A DNA stretch of 64,000 nt from Streptomyces sp. NBC_01549 (GTDB lineage Bacteria; Actinomycetota; Actinomycetes; Streptomycetales; Streptomycetaceae): positions 620,001 to 684,000 of the forward strand of contig NZ_JAPEPW010000004.1 in the NCBI RefSeq assembly GCF_026339955.1. The letters are read 5' to 3'. Shown piece by piece: positions 25,872 through 35,309 of this stretch. Below the pieces are notes generated by a model that saw only the letters and a program-made list of their open reading frames with translations, did no database searches and was not told where the DNA came from. Each line of letters opens with the position of its first letter. Position 1 is the stretch's first letter. The position numbers and the translations under genes are program-made.

Positions 25872-26881
25872 ATGCCAGACCGACACGACGGCGCCTGGGC
25901 GAGTGCGTCTCAGCCCGCGTCTCCTCTCCGAGTTGGATGGATCCAGGCCTCCGGCCCCTCGGGCACAACGCTCAGCCCCACACGGTTGACCGTAGGAATC
26001 GACACGATCATCGACACCGTCTCCGTCGCAGACCTGGACGGCGGCGGCCAGAAGGACGACGTGGACATCCGCTTCCACACCACCGAGTCCTTCCCCTTCG
26101 CCCAGGCCACCTGCCAATTCACCGGGTCGCCCACCATCTCCTCCTGGAACGCAGGATCCGTCCGCTTCAAGAACTTGGCCCCCGGAAAACACCAGGCGAA
26201 CATCACCGCACGAATCCAGACGCCCGGCGGCCTCTACACAGACCTCACCCCGCGCTGGCACCTCCGCAGCCGCGGGGGCGGCGGCTGCGCCGCACAGCTG
26301 TACGTGACTCCACAGGCATGCGTCACCACTCCGGCAACGTGCAGTCTTCCGGTGAGGGTCGGAGGCGTGCTGGGAGACGCCGCGGAGCGCGTTGGCGTCG
26401 TCGGGAAGTGGGCCGCTCTGGGGGCTCATGGGCTGGTGGGGCGCGGGGTTGTCGTGGAGGTCTGTGATGCCCCGACCGCTGTGGAGTGGCGCCATTTCTT
26501 TTGGTCTGGTGACGGTCCTTATCTAGATCCCGAGGGTATCTGCCCAGGTCAGATGGTCTTGGCTGGCTGGCTAAGGGACGTAAGGCCAGTCTCGTCAATG
26601 CGGCTCGTCAACCGAGAGCTGGCTGCGGGACCGTTGAAGCGGCTTCCCGGGCAGTGCCGCCCGCCAAGGAGCACGACGCAGGCCCCGGGGCAGCAGTCCG
26701 CCGACGCGGAAGGTGCCCCGCGCATTGGCCACGGCAGGACCAGGCCCCGAGCGCGGCGCCGGCCCCCGATCTGCCCGGCGGCCTGCATCCGCTGCGCGAC
26801 CGGACGCGGTCGAAGAGATGTGAACCCCGTGCGGTTAGCCATCACCGCCGGGCCGTCCGTGCGGTGACGTTTGCACTGGTC
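25872..26881 (+). other. 1-kb stretch upstream of group II intron copy 1
   Basis: No confident gene. A plus-strand frame at about 25990-26270 reads RLTVGIDTIIDTVSVADLDG, KDDVDIRFHTTESFPFAQAT and NLAPGKHQANITARIQTPGG. This looks like real protein but lacks a start and an ending, so it is probably a stump. The last bases TTTGCACTGGTC are the intron's 5' target. Confidence 0.45.
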
Positions 26882-27463
26882 GTGTGTCACGAACGCTGAA
26901 GGAGGCGTCGATGTAGGAGCTTCTGGAAGCGGTGCTGTGCAGGAGATGGAGGTAGGTCCTCCGGGGTCGCCCTGCAGGGGGAGGCTTCAAACCACCGCAG
27001 GCTGCGTCGGTTAAGTGCCGTTCGTGGTGAGCGCTGCGGGAAAAGGCGCGACCTGATCGCGTCAGGTGTGGGTCAGGAAGGCGAGCGGGAGCGAACCGCT
27101 GATGACGTGTCGTAACAAATTCCAGTGGCGTCGAAACCAGGGCGAGACCAGGGCTCTGGGACAAGTCCGGGGGGAGCCTGCTGACTGCCCGGATGGCGTC
27201 CGGCATGTAGGCGGCGCGAGCCTGACCTGGGCTCTTGCATGGAACGTGAGAACCTGTCGCCCCGATACTGCTGCCGGCCCGTGGGGCCGGCGCCGAGAGG
27301 GAGATCCCCAAGCGGCCAACACCGCAAGGGGCGGAGTACTGACGCGGGGCACGGGGGCAGACCGTCTCGTAGTAGTGACGAAGCCCGGTAATGCGGGTGG
27401 AGCGAAGGGGACGGATCATCCAGGTCTGCTTGGCGGTCAACCGGAGTTCCCGGGAGGAGCCGG

Positions 27464-28720
27464 ATGAGTGGGCTGAAGTCGTTCGAGATTTCGAAGCATG
27501 TGGTCTGGGAGGCGTATCTCAGGGTCAAGGCGAACGGGGGAGCGGCCGGGGTTGATGGCGAGTCGATCGAGCGGTTTGAGGCTGACCTGCGGGGCAACCT
27601 CTACAAACTGTGGAATCGCCTGTCGTCGGGCAGCTACTTCCCGCCGCCGGTGCGGATGGTGGAGATCCCCAAGTCTGGGGGATCGGGCAAGGTCAGGGTT
27701 CTCGGGGTGCCGACGGTCGCGGACAGAATCGCGCAGACTGCGGCGGCCATGGTCCTGGAGCCGGAGGTGGAACCGATGTTCCACCCCGATTCTTATGGAT
27801 ACCGGCCGCGCAGAAGCGCGCTGGACGCGGTCGCGGCCTGTCGGGAGCGGTGCTGGAGGACGAACTGGACGGTCGATATCGACATCCAGGGGTTCTTCGA
27901 CAACCTCGACCACGACCTGGTCCTCAAGGCGGTGGCCCACCACACCGACCAGCGGTGGATTCTGCTGTATGTGGAGCGCTGGCTGAAGGCTCCGCTGCGG
28001 CACAAGAGTGGCGAACTGGTCGCGCGGGATCGTGGGAGTCCCCAGGGCTCGGCGATCTCGCCCCTGTTGGCGAACCTGTTCATGCACTACGCGTTCGACA
28101 CCTGGATGGATCGGGTCTTCCCGGGTGTCCGGTTCGAGCGCTACTGCGACGACATGGTGGTTCACTGCCGCACCGAGGCCGAGGCGCACCAGGTGCGTCA
28201 GGCGATCGGCCAGCGGCTGGCCGAGTGCGGGGGCTTGCGGCTGCATCCCGACAAGACCCGCATCGTGTACTGCAAGGATGGCAAGAGGCGTGGTTCGTAC
28301 GAGCACGTCTCGTTCACCTTCCTCGGGTACACGTTCCGCTCGCGGAAAGTCCGGTCGAGGACGGGGAGTTACTTCTTCGGCTTCAACCCGGCGATCAGCG
28401 ACGAGGCGGCCAAGCGCATCCGGGCACAGATCCGCCGATGGCGGCTGCACTTGCGCAGTGGGTCGTCCCTGGCAGACCTTGCACGGGAGATCAATCCCGT
28501 CGTGCGGGGATGGATCAGCTACTACGGGCGGTTCTATCCGTCCGCGTTGGTCCCGAGCCTGAAGGGCATCGATCAGTATCTGATGCGATGGGCCGTGCAG
28601 AAGTACAAGCGGCTCCGGCGTCGCCGGAGCCGGGCATGGCAGGGCTTGGAGAAGACCGCCAAGCTCTACCCGGGGCTCTTCGCCCACTGGAAACTCCTCC
28701 GGCCTCGAACGACCGGGTGA
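27464..28720 (+). CDS. ltrA: Group II intron reverse transcriptase/maturase
   Basis: A 418-residue intron-encoded protein. RT blocks: GVDGESIERFEADLRGNLYK, GKVRVLGVPTVADRIAQTAA, DIDIQGFFDNLDHDLVLKAV, DRGSPQGSAISPLLANLFMH and the catalytic RYCDDMVVHC (Y227-C-D-D230). The maturase (X) domain follows, with REINPVVRGWISYYGRFYPS. There is no C-terminal HNH endonuclease domain, as in shorter bacterial group II proteins. It is needed for splicing and retrohoming of the intron. The protein is identical to that of copy 2. Start ATG follows GGGAGGAGCCGG. Confidence 0.93.
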   Translation: MSGLKSFEISKHVVWEAYLRVKANGGAAGVDGESIERFEADLRGNLYKLWNRLSSGSYFPPPVRMVEIPKSGGSGKVRVLGVPTVADRIAQTAAAMVLEPEVEPMFHPDSYGYRPRRSALDAVAACRERCWRTNWTVDIDIQGFFDNLDHDLVLKAVAHHTDQRWILLYVERWLKAPLRHKSGELVARDRGSPQGSAISPLLANLFMHYAFDTWMDRVFPGVRFERYCDDMVVHCRTEAEAHQVRQAIGQRLAECGGLRLHPDKTRIVYCKDGKRRGSYEHVSFTFLGYTFRSRKVRSRTGSYFFGFNPAISDEAAKRIRAQIRRWRLHLRSGSSLADLAREINPVVRGWISYYGRFYPSALVPSLKGIDQYLMRWAVQKYKRLRRRRSRAWQGLEKTAKLYPGLFAHWKLLRPRTTG

Positions 28721-28723
28721 TGG

Positions 28724-28757
28724 GAGCCGTGTGAATCGAGAGGTTCACGCACGGTTC
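28724..28757 (+). ncRNA. Group II intron domain V (copy 1)
   Basis: The 34-nt stretch starting GAGCCGTGTGAATCGAG and ending CACGCACGGTTC folds as the catalytic domain V hairpin (AGC-type triad, GAGA-like tetraloop). Domain VI follows to about 28794 with stem GCCGGGAGG/CCTCCCGGC and an unpaired A as branch-point candidate. Confidence 0.88.
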
Positions 28758-28966
28758 TGAGAGAGCCGGGAGGTGAGATCCCTCCCGGCTACTCGCTACC
28801 GGCTCGTAGGGTGCTGGGAGCCATCACGTCGGCGGAGAGCGTGGCGGCGGGTGCGGTAGGCGGCTGGTGAGCGCTCCGGGCTGCTGCTGGTCCGGCACGG
28901 GGGTGCGGGCGGGCCGCCACACGGGTGGGTGCGGCGACCGCAGGTGGGATCGGCTCGTGGTTCGGG

Positions 28967-29566
28967 TCAGTCAGTCCGGAGCAGGGCGTGCAGCTCAGCA
29001 GTGTCGATGATGTGGGCCCGTGAGGGGAAGACTTTGTGGAGCAGGCCGTTGTGGACTTCGGTGTCTGGGTCGGCGACGCCGTCGGACAGGACGTAGAGCT
29101 GGTAGTCGCGGTCAGCCGCGTCGATGACGGTGGACAGGACGGCGCCGCTGGTGCTGATGCCGGAGACGACCAGAGTGGTGATGCCGCGCTCGCGCAGTTG
29201 CTGGTCGAGGTCGGTGGTGGACATGCCGCCGTAGCGGATTTTGCGCACGGTGATGTCGCCGTCCTGGGGAGCCAGGCGCTCGTGGATGGCGGTGGCAGGG
29301 TCCTCGTGGTGCATGACGCGGTGTTGGGCCAGCGGGGCGAAGGACTTGTTGGCGGCCGGGATCGCATCCCAGTCGGCGTCGGTGAAGCCGACGCGTACGT
29401 AGGCGATGGTGCCGCCGTTTGTGCGAACGTCGGCGATGGCCCCTTCCACGCGATCGAGCAGGGCTTTGCGGTTTCCGTCTTCGGGCAGAACGGCCAGGAT
29501 CGCGGGTTGGTAGTCCATGACGAGAAGTGCGGTGTGCGCGGGGTCAAGTGCGGGGGCAGTGCTCAC
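28967..29566 (-). CDS. Isochorismatase-family hydrolase lacking the catalytic cysteine
   Basis: A 199-residue protein. Asp18 (LLVMDYQPAI) and Lys109 (ITVRKIRYGG) of the catalytic triad are present, but the third residue, a Cys in true cysteine hydrolases, is Ala142 (GISTSGAVLSTVIDAADRDY). The fold is complete. Relatives with this change occur among actinobacterial proteins and may be non-hydrolytic or use another residue. It is encoded on the same strand as, and 100 bp downstream of, the MFS gene, so it is likely in one operon under the divergent LysR regulator. Confidence 0.85.
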   Translation of the reverse strand: MSTAPALDPAHTALLVMDYQPAILAVLPEDGNRKALLDRVEGAIADVRTNGGTIAYVRVGFTDADWDAIPAANKSFAPLAQHRVMHHEDPATAIHERLAPQDGDITVRKIRYGGMSTTDLDQQLRERGITTLVVSGISTSGAVLSTVIDAADRDYQLYVLSDGVADPDTEVHNGLLHKVFPSRAHIIDTAELHALLRTD

Positions 29567-29666
29567 GTGAGTGTTCTCCTGGCGGGTGATGTGCGCCTGG
29601 TCGAGGCGGACGCGTATCGGCGGACCAGCTGCGGCCTGCGGGGCTTCAGCGGCGAGTTGCGGTGTG

Positions 29667-30947
29667 TCATGACTGGCTATGAGCCAGTTCCGGCTCGTGC
29701 TGCGGCGTGTGGTCGTCGCGGGGAAGCAGGAGCGGGGTGGTCAGGATGAGCAGTCCCGCGACCGTGAGAGCGGTGCGTGGGCTGGTGACGTCGGCGAGCA
29801 GCCCGGCGAGCGCGGTGAGGATGGCGATGGATGCCTGCTGGCCGATCGACCAGGCCGACAGGGTGCGGGCGACGAGATGTTTGGGGGTGTGTTCGAGCCG
29901 GTAGGTGGCGAGCACCGGGGTGTACAGGCTCATGTTGATGATGATCGCCAGTTCGACGGCTATCACGGTGACGAGGCCGATGATGCCGGGACGGACGAAG
30001 GCCAGGCCGATCAGCCAGATGGCGCGCAGGGTGCCGACGGTCCGGAAGACCCAGTGCCGGCCGAAGCGGGCCACGACACGGCGGGCCAGTCGGGAGCCGA
30101 TGAGACCGCCGACGCAGGGGGCGGCGAAGGCGAGGCCATACTGCCAAGGTGGGAACCCGAGCTGGCGAAGGAGTAGCACGGCCAGCAGCGGCTCGGTGGC
30201 CATGATCAGACCGCCGACGAGCACTTGGTTGAGGTAGAGCGCCCGCAAACCGGGATGGCGCAGGATGTGTCGCCAGCCGTCAAGCACCGCGCCCGCCCGG
30301 ACCGAGCTCTTATCGGTTGTTCGCGGCGCTTCTTCTCGGCCGCGAATCGCGGTGATGCCCAGTGCAGAGAACAGGTAGCTGAGCGCGTCGGCCACCACGG
30401 TGGTGACCGGCCCGAACAGACCGATCGCCGCCCCGCCCAGAGGTGGCCCGACCGCGATGGAGCTCCAGTTCGTGGACTCGAACCGCGCGTTGGCGACGAG
30501 CAGGTCGTCCGGCCGGACGAGGGCCTTGAGGTAGGCGCCGCTGGCCGCGTTGAACGCGATCTTGGCTGCGGCGACCACGGCCGAGATCACAAGCAGCTGG
30601 ACGAAACTCAGCCGACCGAAGGCGTAGGCGACGGGGATCGTCGCCATGGCCGCAAACCGGGTCAGGTCCATCGTGATCATGACCGGGCGCTTGCGCCGGA
30701 ACTCCACCCATGGCGCGAGTGGCACCGCGATCAGCGCGCCCATCGCAGGCCCCACCGCGGGCAGCGCGGACACCTCAGCGGGGCCGGCATGCAACGCCAG
30801 CACGGCGATCAGCGGCAATGCCCCGAATCCCAGCCCGGACCCGTACGCGCTCACCGCGTATGCCGCCCACAGCCAGCCGAACTGCCGGCCCAACGGTCTC
30901 CTGCCCATCATGCTCAGCGCGCTCCCCTTGGCGAACCACACGAACAA
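29667..30947 (-). CDS. MFS transporter
   Basis: About 415-426 residues (start at 30947 or MMGRRPLG at 30911). Twelve hydrophobic segments can be traced, e.g. FGALPLIAVLALHAG, LSFVQLLVISAVVAAAKIAF, IAVGPPLGGAAIGLFG, LAFAAPCVGGLIGSRLARRV, ASIAILTALAGLLADV. The loop motif EFRRKRPVMI follows helix 2. It resembles MFS exporters of the macrolide/MefA-like group. It is divergent from the LysR gene with about 100 bp between starts, and upstream of the isochorismatase-like gene. Confidence 0.88.
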   Translation of the reverse strand: MFVWFAKGSALSMMGRRPLGRQFGWLWAAYAVSAYGSGLGFGALPLIAVLALHAGPAEVSALPAVGPAMGALIAVPLAPWVEFRRKRPVMITMDLTRFAAMATIPVAYAFGRLSFVQLLVISAVVAAAKIAFNAASGAYLKALVRPDDLLVANARFESTNWSSIAVGPPLGGAAIGLFGPVTTVVADALSYLFSALGITAIRGREEAPRTTDKSSVRAGAVLDGWRHILRHPGLRALYLNQVLVGGLIMATEPLLAVLLLRQLGFPPWQYGLAFAAPCVGGLIGSRLARRVVARFGRHWVFRTVGTLRAIWLIGLAFVRPGIIGLVTVIAVELAIIINMSLYTPVLATYRLEHTPKHLVARTLSAWSIGQQASIAILTALAGLLADVTSPRTALTVAGLLILTTPLLLPRDDHTPQHEPELAHSQS

Positions 30948-31051
30948 ACTGACGTTGACCTGTGAGAGCTAAGCGGGCTGGAGAACAGCAGGTCAAACAA
31001 CTGTCATGCCAGATATCCACAACCATCCGTTGTTCGCTAAGGTGGGTCGGC

Positions 31052-31987
31052 GTGGATCTCGAAGCAGTACGTACCTTCGTCACCGTCGCGGAAGCGGGCC
31101 AGTTTCAGAAAGCCGCCGCCGACCTGTCGATCACCCAGCAGGCTGTCTCCAAGCGCATGGCTGCGCTGGAGCGCGACCTCGGCGTGCGGCTGTTCACCCG
31201 CACGCCGCGCGGCGCCGAGCCGACCATCGACGGGCAGGCGTTCCTGCCCCACGCGCGCGAGCTGCTGCGCGTCGGGGAACGCGCGGTCGCCTCCGTGCGC
31301 ACCGGCCGCCGTCCTCTGCGCGTCGACGTGATCGCCTCGCGCGTCGCGCCATCGGGCCTGATGCGCGGCTTCCACCACGCGCACCCCGAGATCGACCTCG
31401 ACGTGGTGATGCTGTTCGACGTCGAGACGGCCGTCGCCGCCATCCGGTCCGGTGCGATCGACGCCTCCTTCCGTGCCGTCGCCATGCCCGGCCGGCCCCT
31501 CCCCGAGGACATCGAGTCCGTCCGGGTGCTCGACGAGCCGCACCAGCTCCTCACTGGACCCGCCCACGCGCTGGCCCGCGCCCGGTCGGTGACCGTCGCC
31601 CAGCTCGCCGGCCACCGGATCTGGATGCCTGGCATCGTTCCCGGAACCGAGTGGGCCGCCTACTACGACGCCCTCGTCGCCGAGTTCGGCCTCACCATCG
31701 AGGCAACCGGCCCCAACTTCGGCTCCGACGCGCTCCTCGACACCGTCGCCGACACCCCGACCCTGGCCACCTTCACGACCGAGCAGACCCGCCTCGTCTG
31801 GCCCGCCGGCCATGGCCTGCGCCGCATCCCGGTGACCGACCCGACACCCGTCTACCCGCACGCGCTCCTCTGGCACCGCGACAACCCCCACCCGGCGCTG
31901 GCCACCCTCCGCGCCCACCTCGCCGCCACAGCGGCTGACCACAATGCCGCCGGGACCTGGAGGCCGGGCTGGGTGATTCCGCGCTGA
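31052..31987 (+). CDS. LysR-family transcriptional regulator
   Basis: A 311-residue protein from GTG 31052 (VDLEAVRTFVTVAEAGQFQK). Winged HTH: AAADLSITQQAVSKRMAALE then RDLGVRLFTRTPRGAEPTID; effector domain from about residue 90 (LRVDVIASRVAPSGLMRGFH and onward). Full length. It is divergent from the MFS-isochorismatase pair, the classical LTTR arrangement, so it probably activates them in response to an unknown ligand. The open frame extends upstream to 30962 but the GTG start gives the standard LysR N-terminus. Its TGA abuts the IS remnant at 31988. Confidence 0.9.
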   Translation: MDLEAVRTFVTVAEAGQFQKAAADLSITQQAVSKRMAALERDLGVRLFTRTPRGAEPTIDGQAFLPHARELLRVGERAVASVRTGRRPLRVDVIASRVAPSGLMRGFHHAHPEIDLDVVMLFDVETAVAAIRSGAIDASFRAVAMPGRPLPEDIESVRVLDEPHQLLTGPAHALARARSVTVAQLAGHRIWMPGIVPGTEWAAYYDALVAEFGLTIEATGPNFGSDALLDTVADTPTLATFTTEQTRLVWPAGHGLRRIPVTDPTPVYPHALLWHRDNPHPALATLRAHLAATAADHNAAGTWRPGWVIPR

Positions 31988-32580
31988 GAGGTCGTTTTCT
32001 CCCGTTGTTTCATCCCGTGATGCGGATTTGATCCGGTGATGTCGGGTCGCGCCAGGAGATGGTGGCTTCGCCGGTGAGGCGGCGGGCCATCAGGTCGGTC
32101 ATGGCCAGGTGGATCATGGCTTCGGAACGGGCCGGGAGGGTCTTCCTGTGCGGTCCACATCCGGGAGGGTCTCCCGGTGCGGTCCACATAGAGGATCGCG
32201 TTCATGATCTCGCGCAGTTCATGCTCGGGCGGACTTCCGAAGTCCAGGTCCCGGCCCGCGACGCTCGAAGCGCCAGGCCCTCAGAACCGGCTCGATCAAC
32301 TCCCAGCAGGCATCGGACAGATCACTCGGATACGAACGTCGCTCAGTCATGACCTGGGCATACCGTCCCGAGCCGAGTGCGCCCAGGCGTGCGACTTCAG
32401 TCGTGGAAGCACGGCCTGGACCAGGACGTCTAGGAATGAGACAGGCACAAGCCGCGTCCCACCCCAGGCGTCACACCGTCCAACTCACGGGCCTCCACCC
32501 CACCGACAGCCTCACCGGCATCGAATCCCCACGACTCGCAAGATAGTCGATACCTTAGCAACTAAGGTGAAAACGACCTC
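31988..32580 (-). mobile_element. Internally deleted IS5-type element (MITE-like)
   Basis: 593 bp with terminal inverted repeats GAGGTCGTTTTC (left) and its complement at 32569-32580. On the minus strand the 5' end of a transposase is visible from ATG 32350 (MTERRSYPSDLSDACWELIE, then a frameshift, then REIMNAILYVDRTG), and the extreme 3' end (SEAMIHLAMTDLMARRLTGE, ATISWRDPTSPDQIRI). The middle, including all DDE residues, is missing. At the join two 29-bp direct repeats (32132-32160 and 32161-32189) lie in tandem. Confidence 0.78.
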
Positions 32581-32619
32581 TTAGTGCCTGTTTCTGAACT
32601 CTCTGTTGAAGTAGGGTGT

Positions 32620-32646
32620 CATTGTTCTACTTGAATGAGAACAATG
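32620..32646. promoter_or_regulatory. Candidate GntR operator
   Basis: Perfect inverted repeat CATTGTTCT-9-AGAACAATG immediately upstream of the DUF1648-GntR operon (first start about 32661). Likely autoregulation by the YtrA-type GntR protein. Confidence 0.6.
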
Positions 32647-32660
32647 ATGTGAGGGAGTCG

Positions 32661-33605
32661 GTGACCGCCACTCGCAGGTGCGCCCTGGCGGCCGTTCCGT
32701 TCGGCATCGCTACTGTCGCCTACATCGGTATCTTTCTGGCAAGCTACGACCGGCTGCCCGGGCGGATCGCCACCCATTTCTCGGGGGATGGCGGGGCTGA
32801 CGGCTTCACGAGCCGGACCGCCGCACTGTGGTTCGGCGGTGGTTTGCTCCTCGGTCTCGGACTGCTGTTCACCGTCCTGACCCTGGTCTCCAAGGAGAGT
32901 TCGGGGTCGAGGCTGACCGCGGCAGTCGGCGCTGGCACTGCCGTCACGCTCGGCTATGCGTTGATCCTCACCGTCCTTGTCAACACGGACGTCCAGGACC
33001 CGGCTGATGTGCAACTGCCGATGTGGCATGTGGCCGTGCTGCTGCTCGCGGGCGTGGCTACCGGCGCGCTGGCCTGGTGGCTGATGAGAGCCGGGCAGCG
33101 CCCCGCGCCCGCGCCACCGACCCCCTCGCTGCCGCTGGCCGAGGGCGAGGCTGCGGTCTGGAGCCGCACCATGATCTCCCGCGCACTGCTGGTACCGGCC
33201 GGCGCCGTCACGCTAAGCGGGCTGTTCGTCGTGGCGCTCGGTCCGTGGCAGGCAGGACTGCTGTCGCTCGTCCTTGGCATGACCTGCGCACCGTTCGTCG
33301 GTGTCCGGGTTACCGTCGACCGGCGCGGACTCACGGTTGCCTCGACGGTCTTGCCCAGGCCCCGGCTGGCCCTGCCGCTCGGCAGCATCGTCAGTGCCAG
33401 CAGCATCCAGATCAACGCCATGGGGGACTTCGGCGGCTGGGGCTATCGGATACGCCCGAACCGGCGGGGCGTGGTGTTGCGCTCGGGGGAGGCGCTCTCG
33501 GTCCGCACGGTGGGGAAACGCGAATACGTGGTCACCGTCGACGACTCGACTACCGCGGCCGCGCTGCTCAACGGCTTGGTCAATCGTCACGTGGAGCGTG
33601 AGTAG
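32661..33605 (+). CDS. DUF1648 multi-span membrane protein
   Basis: About 314 residues from GTG 32661 (VTATRRCALAAVPFGIATVA) with GGGAG just upstream; a longer frame from 32616 crosses the operator and is less likely. DUF1648 signature: YDRLPGRIATHFSGDGGADG. Further hydrophobic helices at FGGGLLLGLGLLFTVLTLV, VTLGYALILTVLV, VAVLLLAGVATGALAWWLM, VTLSGLFVVALGPWQAGLLS. A C-terminal cytosolic beta-rich part includes GWGYRIRPNRRGVVLRSGEA. Such proteins pair with YtrA-type GntR regulators, exactly as here (next gene 3 bp downstream). Possible envelope-stress role is inference. Confidence 0.85.
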   Translation: MTATRRCALAAVPFGIATVAYIGIFLASYDRLPGRIATHFSGDGGADGFTSRTAALWFGGGLLLGLGLLFTVLTLVSKESSGSRLTAAVGAGTAVTLGYALILTVLVNTDVQDPADVQLPMWHVAVLLLAGVATGALAWWLMRAGQRPAPAPPTPSLPLAEGEAAVWSRTMISRALLVPAGAVTLSGLFVVALGPWQAGLLSLVLGMTCAPFVGVRVTVDRRGLTVASTVLPRPRLALPLGSIVSASSIQINAMGDFGGWGYRIRPNRRGVVLRSGEALSVRTVGKREYVVTVDDSTTAAALLNGLVNRHVERE

Positions 33606-33607
33606 GG

Positions 33608-34000
33608 ATGCTGTTTCGGGTGCTTTCCGGCTCTCCCGTGCCGCTGGGCGAGCAGATCGCCGCATGTGTACGGGGGGCAATCGCCAACGGCACGGCGGCT
33701 CCCGGTGAGCGACTGCCGCCTGGCCGCCAGGTCGCCGAGTCGCTGGGCGTCAACGTGCACACGGTTCTGCGCGGTTACCAGCGACTGCGTGACGAGGGCT
33801 TGATCGAGCTGCGCCGTGGCCGGGGCGCGGTGATCACCGCGGCGCCCGGCGTCGCGGACCAGGCCCGGCTCACTGAGGCCGTGCACGGCCTCATCACCCA
33901 GGCGCGCGAGCTCGGTCTCACGGACCAGGAGCTCCTGGCCATGGTTGACAACTGCCTGGCCAGCGAACTCGTCACCACGCCACCGGCCCCTGGAGACTGA
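33608..34000 (+). CDS. GntR-family (YtrA-like) transcriptional regulator
   Basis: A 130-residue protein: N-terminal winged HTH (LGEQIAACVRGAIANGTAAP, GERLPPGRQVAESLGVNVHT, VLRGYQRLRDEGLIELRRGR) and a short C-terminal dimerisation helix pair (ELGLTDQELLAMVDNCL). The small size is typical of the YtrA subfamily, which represses linked membrane protein operons. It begins two bases after the DUF1648 stop, so is translationally linked. Its predicted operator is the inverted repeat at 32620. Confidence 0.9.
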   Translation: MLFRVLSGSPVPLGEQIAACVRGAIANGTAAPGERLPPGRQVAESLGVNVHTVLRGYQRLRDEGLIELRRGRGAVITAAPGVADQARLTEAVHGLITQARELGLTDQELLAMVDNCLASELVTTPPAPGD

Positions 34001-34326
34001 ACGCCTCCGGCTTGGGTTTCTGCCTCCCGTTGGAGAGTTGAGGGGCCGGGAGCGCTGCGAGGGCTGGGTGTCGGTGGTCCGGGCGACCGTCAGTCCCTGT
34101 CGCCCTCGCAGGATGTGGGCTGCCCTGTCCGGCGGGACTGCCTGCGGGTGATGCGCCTGGTCATGAGCGTGATCGCGGCCCGGTCACCCCACCATGCAGG
34201 CCCGGAACGAGATCATCGCCTTCCTGGCCGAGCGGCTCGGGATGTGGGCTGAATGAGCCCTTGGCACTCCGGCACCTGGCGATGCGACAGAGCGCCGTCG
34301 CTTCGCGATGCGATCTGGTCTTCGAC
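34001..34326. other. Stretch without a recognisable gene
   Basis: No frame is convincing. A short plus-strand end MQARNEIIAFLAERLGMWAE with a stop at about 34256 could be the tail of a lost gene. The right side borders the IS630 fragment. Confidence 0.4.
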
Positions 34327-34632
34327 CTAGTCTCCTGAGTCAGGAATCCTGTTCAGATAGCTGGCGAGGCGTTCGAGGATCTCGTCTGTGGTCTTCGTCC
34401 AGACGTAGGGCTTCGGGTCGGTGTTCCATGCGGCGATCCAGTTGCGGATGTCCTTCTCCAGGGCTTGGACGGACCGGTGAACGCCTCGCCGTATCTGTTT
34501 GTTGGTCAGTTCGGCGAACCATCGCTCGACGAGGTTCAGCCAGGACGAGCCAGTCGGTGTGAAGTGCAGGTGGAACCGGGGGTGGGCCAGCAGCCACTTC
34601 TTGATGGCGGGAGTCTTGTGGGTGGCGTAGAT
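34327..34632 (-). pseudogene. IS630-family transposase, C-terminal part (split gene)
   Basis: Reads YATHKTPAIKKWLLAHPRFH, FTPTGSSWLNLVERWFAELT (catalytic Glu) and ends in LASYLNRIPDSGD. Its 5' neighbour in the intact gene, ending HLICDN, is found 4.4 kb away at 39060-39245 on the same strand. Together they make a continuous transposase interrupted by the IS110/IS5 nest. Confidence 0.88.
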
Positions 34633-34636
34633 GCCC

Positions 34637-35098
34637 CTATGTTTCGTCAAGCGGTGAAGGATGGAACGCGGATGCCGTCATTGGTTGGATGTGACGGTAG
34701 ATTTCGCGGGCTACGTAGCGTTTGAGGCAGCGGATGATCTCGCGCTTCGACATGCCTTGTTTGGTGCGTCGTTCCAGGTAGGTGCGGGTGCGTTCGTCCC
34801 AGCGGATTCGCGTCATGACGATGCGATAGAGGGCGGCACTGGCCTGCCGATTACCGCCGCGGTTGAGCCGTCGGCGCTGGGTCTTGCCGGAGGACCGCTC
34901 GACCGGGCTGACGCCGCACAAGGCGGCGAAGGATGCCTCGTTGTGGATCCGGTCGGGGTTGTCGCCGGCGGCAATGAGGAGGGCTGCGGCGCTGTCGGGA
35001 CCGATACCGACGATCTCCAGCAGCTGCGGGCGGTGGGTGCTGACGGCTTGGGTGACGCGGCGGGTGAGTTCCTTGACCTCGCAGGTCAGTCCCCCTGT
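34637..35098 (-). pseudogene. IS110-family transposase A, C-terminal part
   Basis: Reads CEVKELTRRVTQAVSTHRPQ, LLEIVGIGPDSAAALLIAAG, FAALCGVSPVERSSGKTQRR and GMSKREIIRCLKRYVAREIY: the helix-hairpin-helix and conserved Ser-containing C-terminal domain of IS110. The N-terminal part is at 36720-37399. The two halves rejoin as RRIQHLT + CEVKELTRR across the inserted second IS110, with CTGACC at both junctions. Confidence 0.88.
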
Positions 35099-35309
35099 TC
35101 CCTTCGGGTGCGCCTTGCCGGCGTGAAAACATGGCTGCGGCGCCTGCCCGCCGACGCCGGTAGCTCGTTGGGACGTTGAGCCCGTAGGTCAGTCTGGTGC
35201 CGGGGCCGCAGAGGGGCCACGCACTGTTGCCATCGAGCACGCCGGTCAGATTTTCGCTCCCCCGCGGCCCCTGGGCAGGCGTCGGCCCGTACGGATCGAT
35301 ACCAGGGAG

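Larger units (their letters stand above)
26882..28794 (+). mobile_element. Group II intron, copy 1
   Basis: A 1913-bp element starting GTGTG and ending with domains V and VI; ends placed within a few bases by comparison with copy 2 (53137-55049), to which it appears identical except for one base (27760, G versus A, synonymous). It encodes a reverse transcriptase-maturase. Shared flanks are TTTGC(A/G)CTGGTC upstream and GCTA downstream, a likely homing site. The 580-nt 5' part is the structured ribozyme region, domains I-III. Confidence 0.9.

Noticed and set aside
27464..28720. Reverse transcriptase as a retron or diversity-generating element
   Set aside because: Maturase domain, GTGTG start, domains V/VI and the identical second copy show a group II intron.
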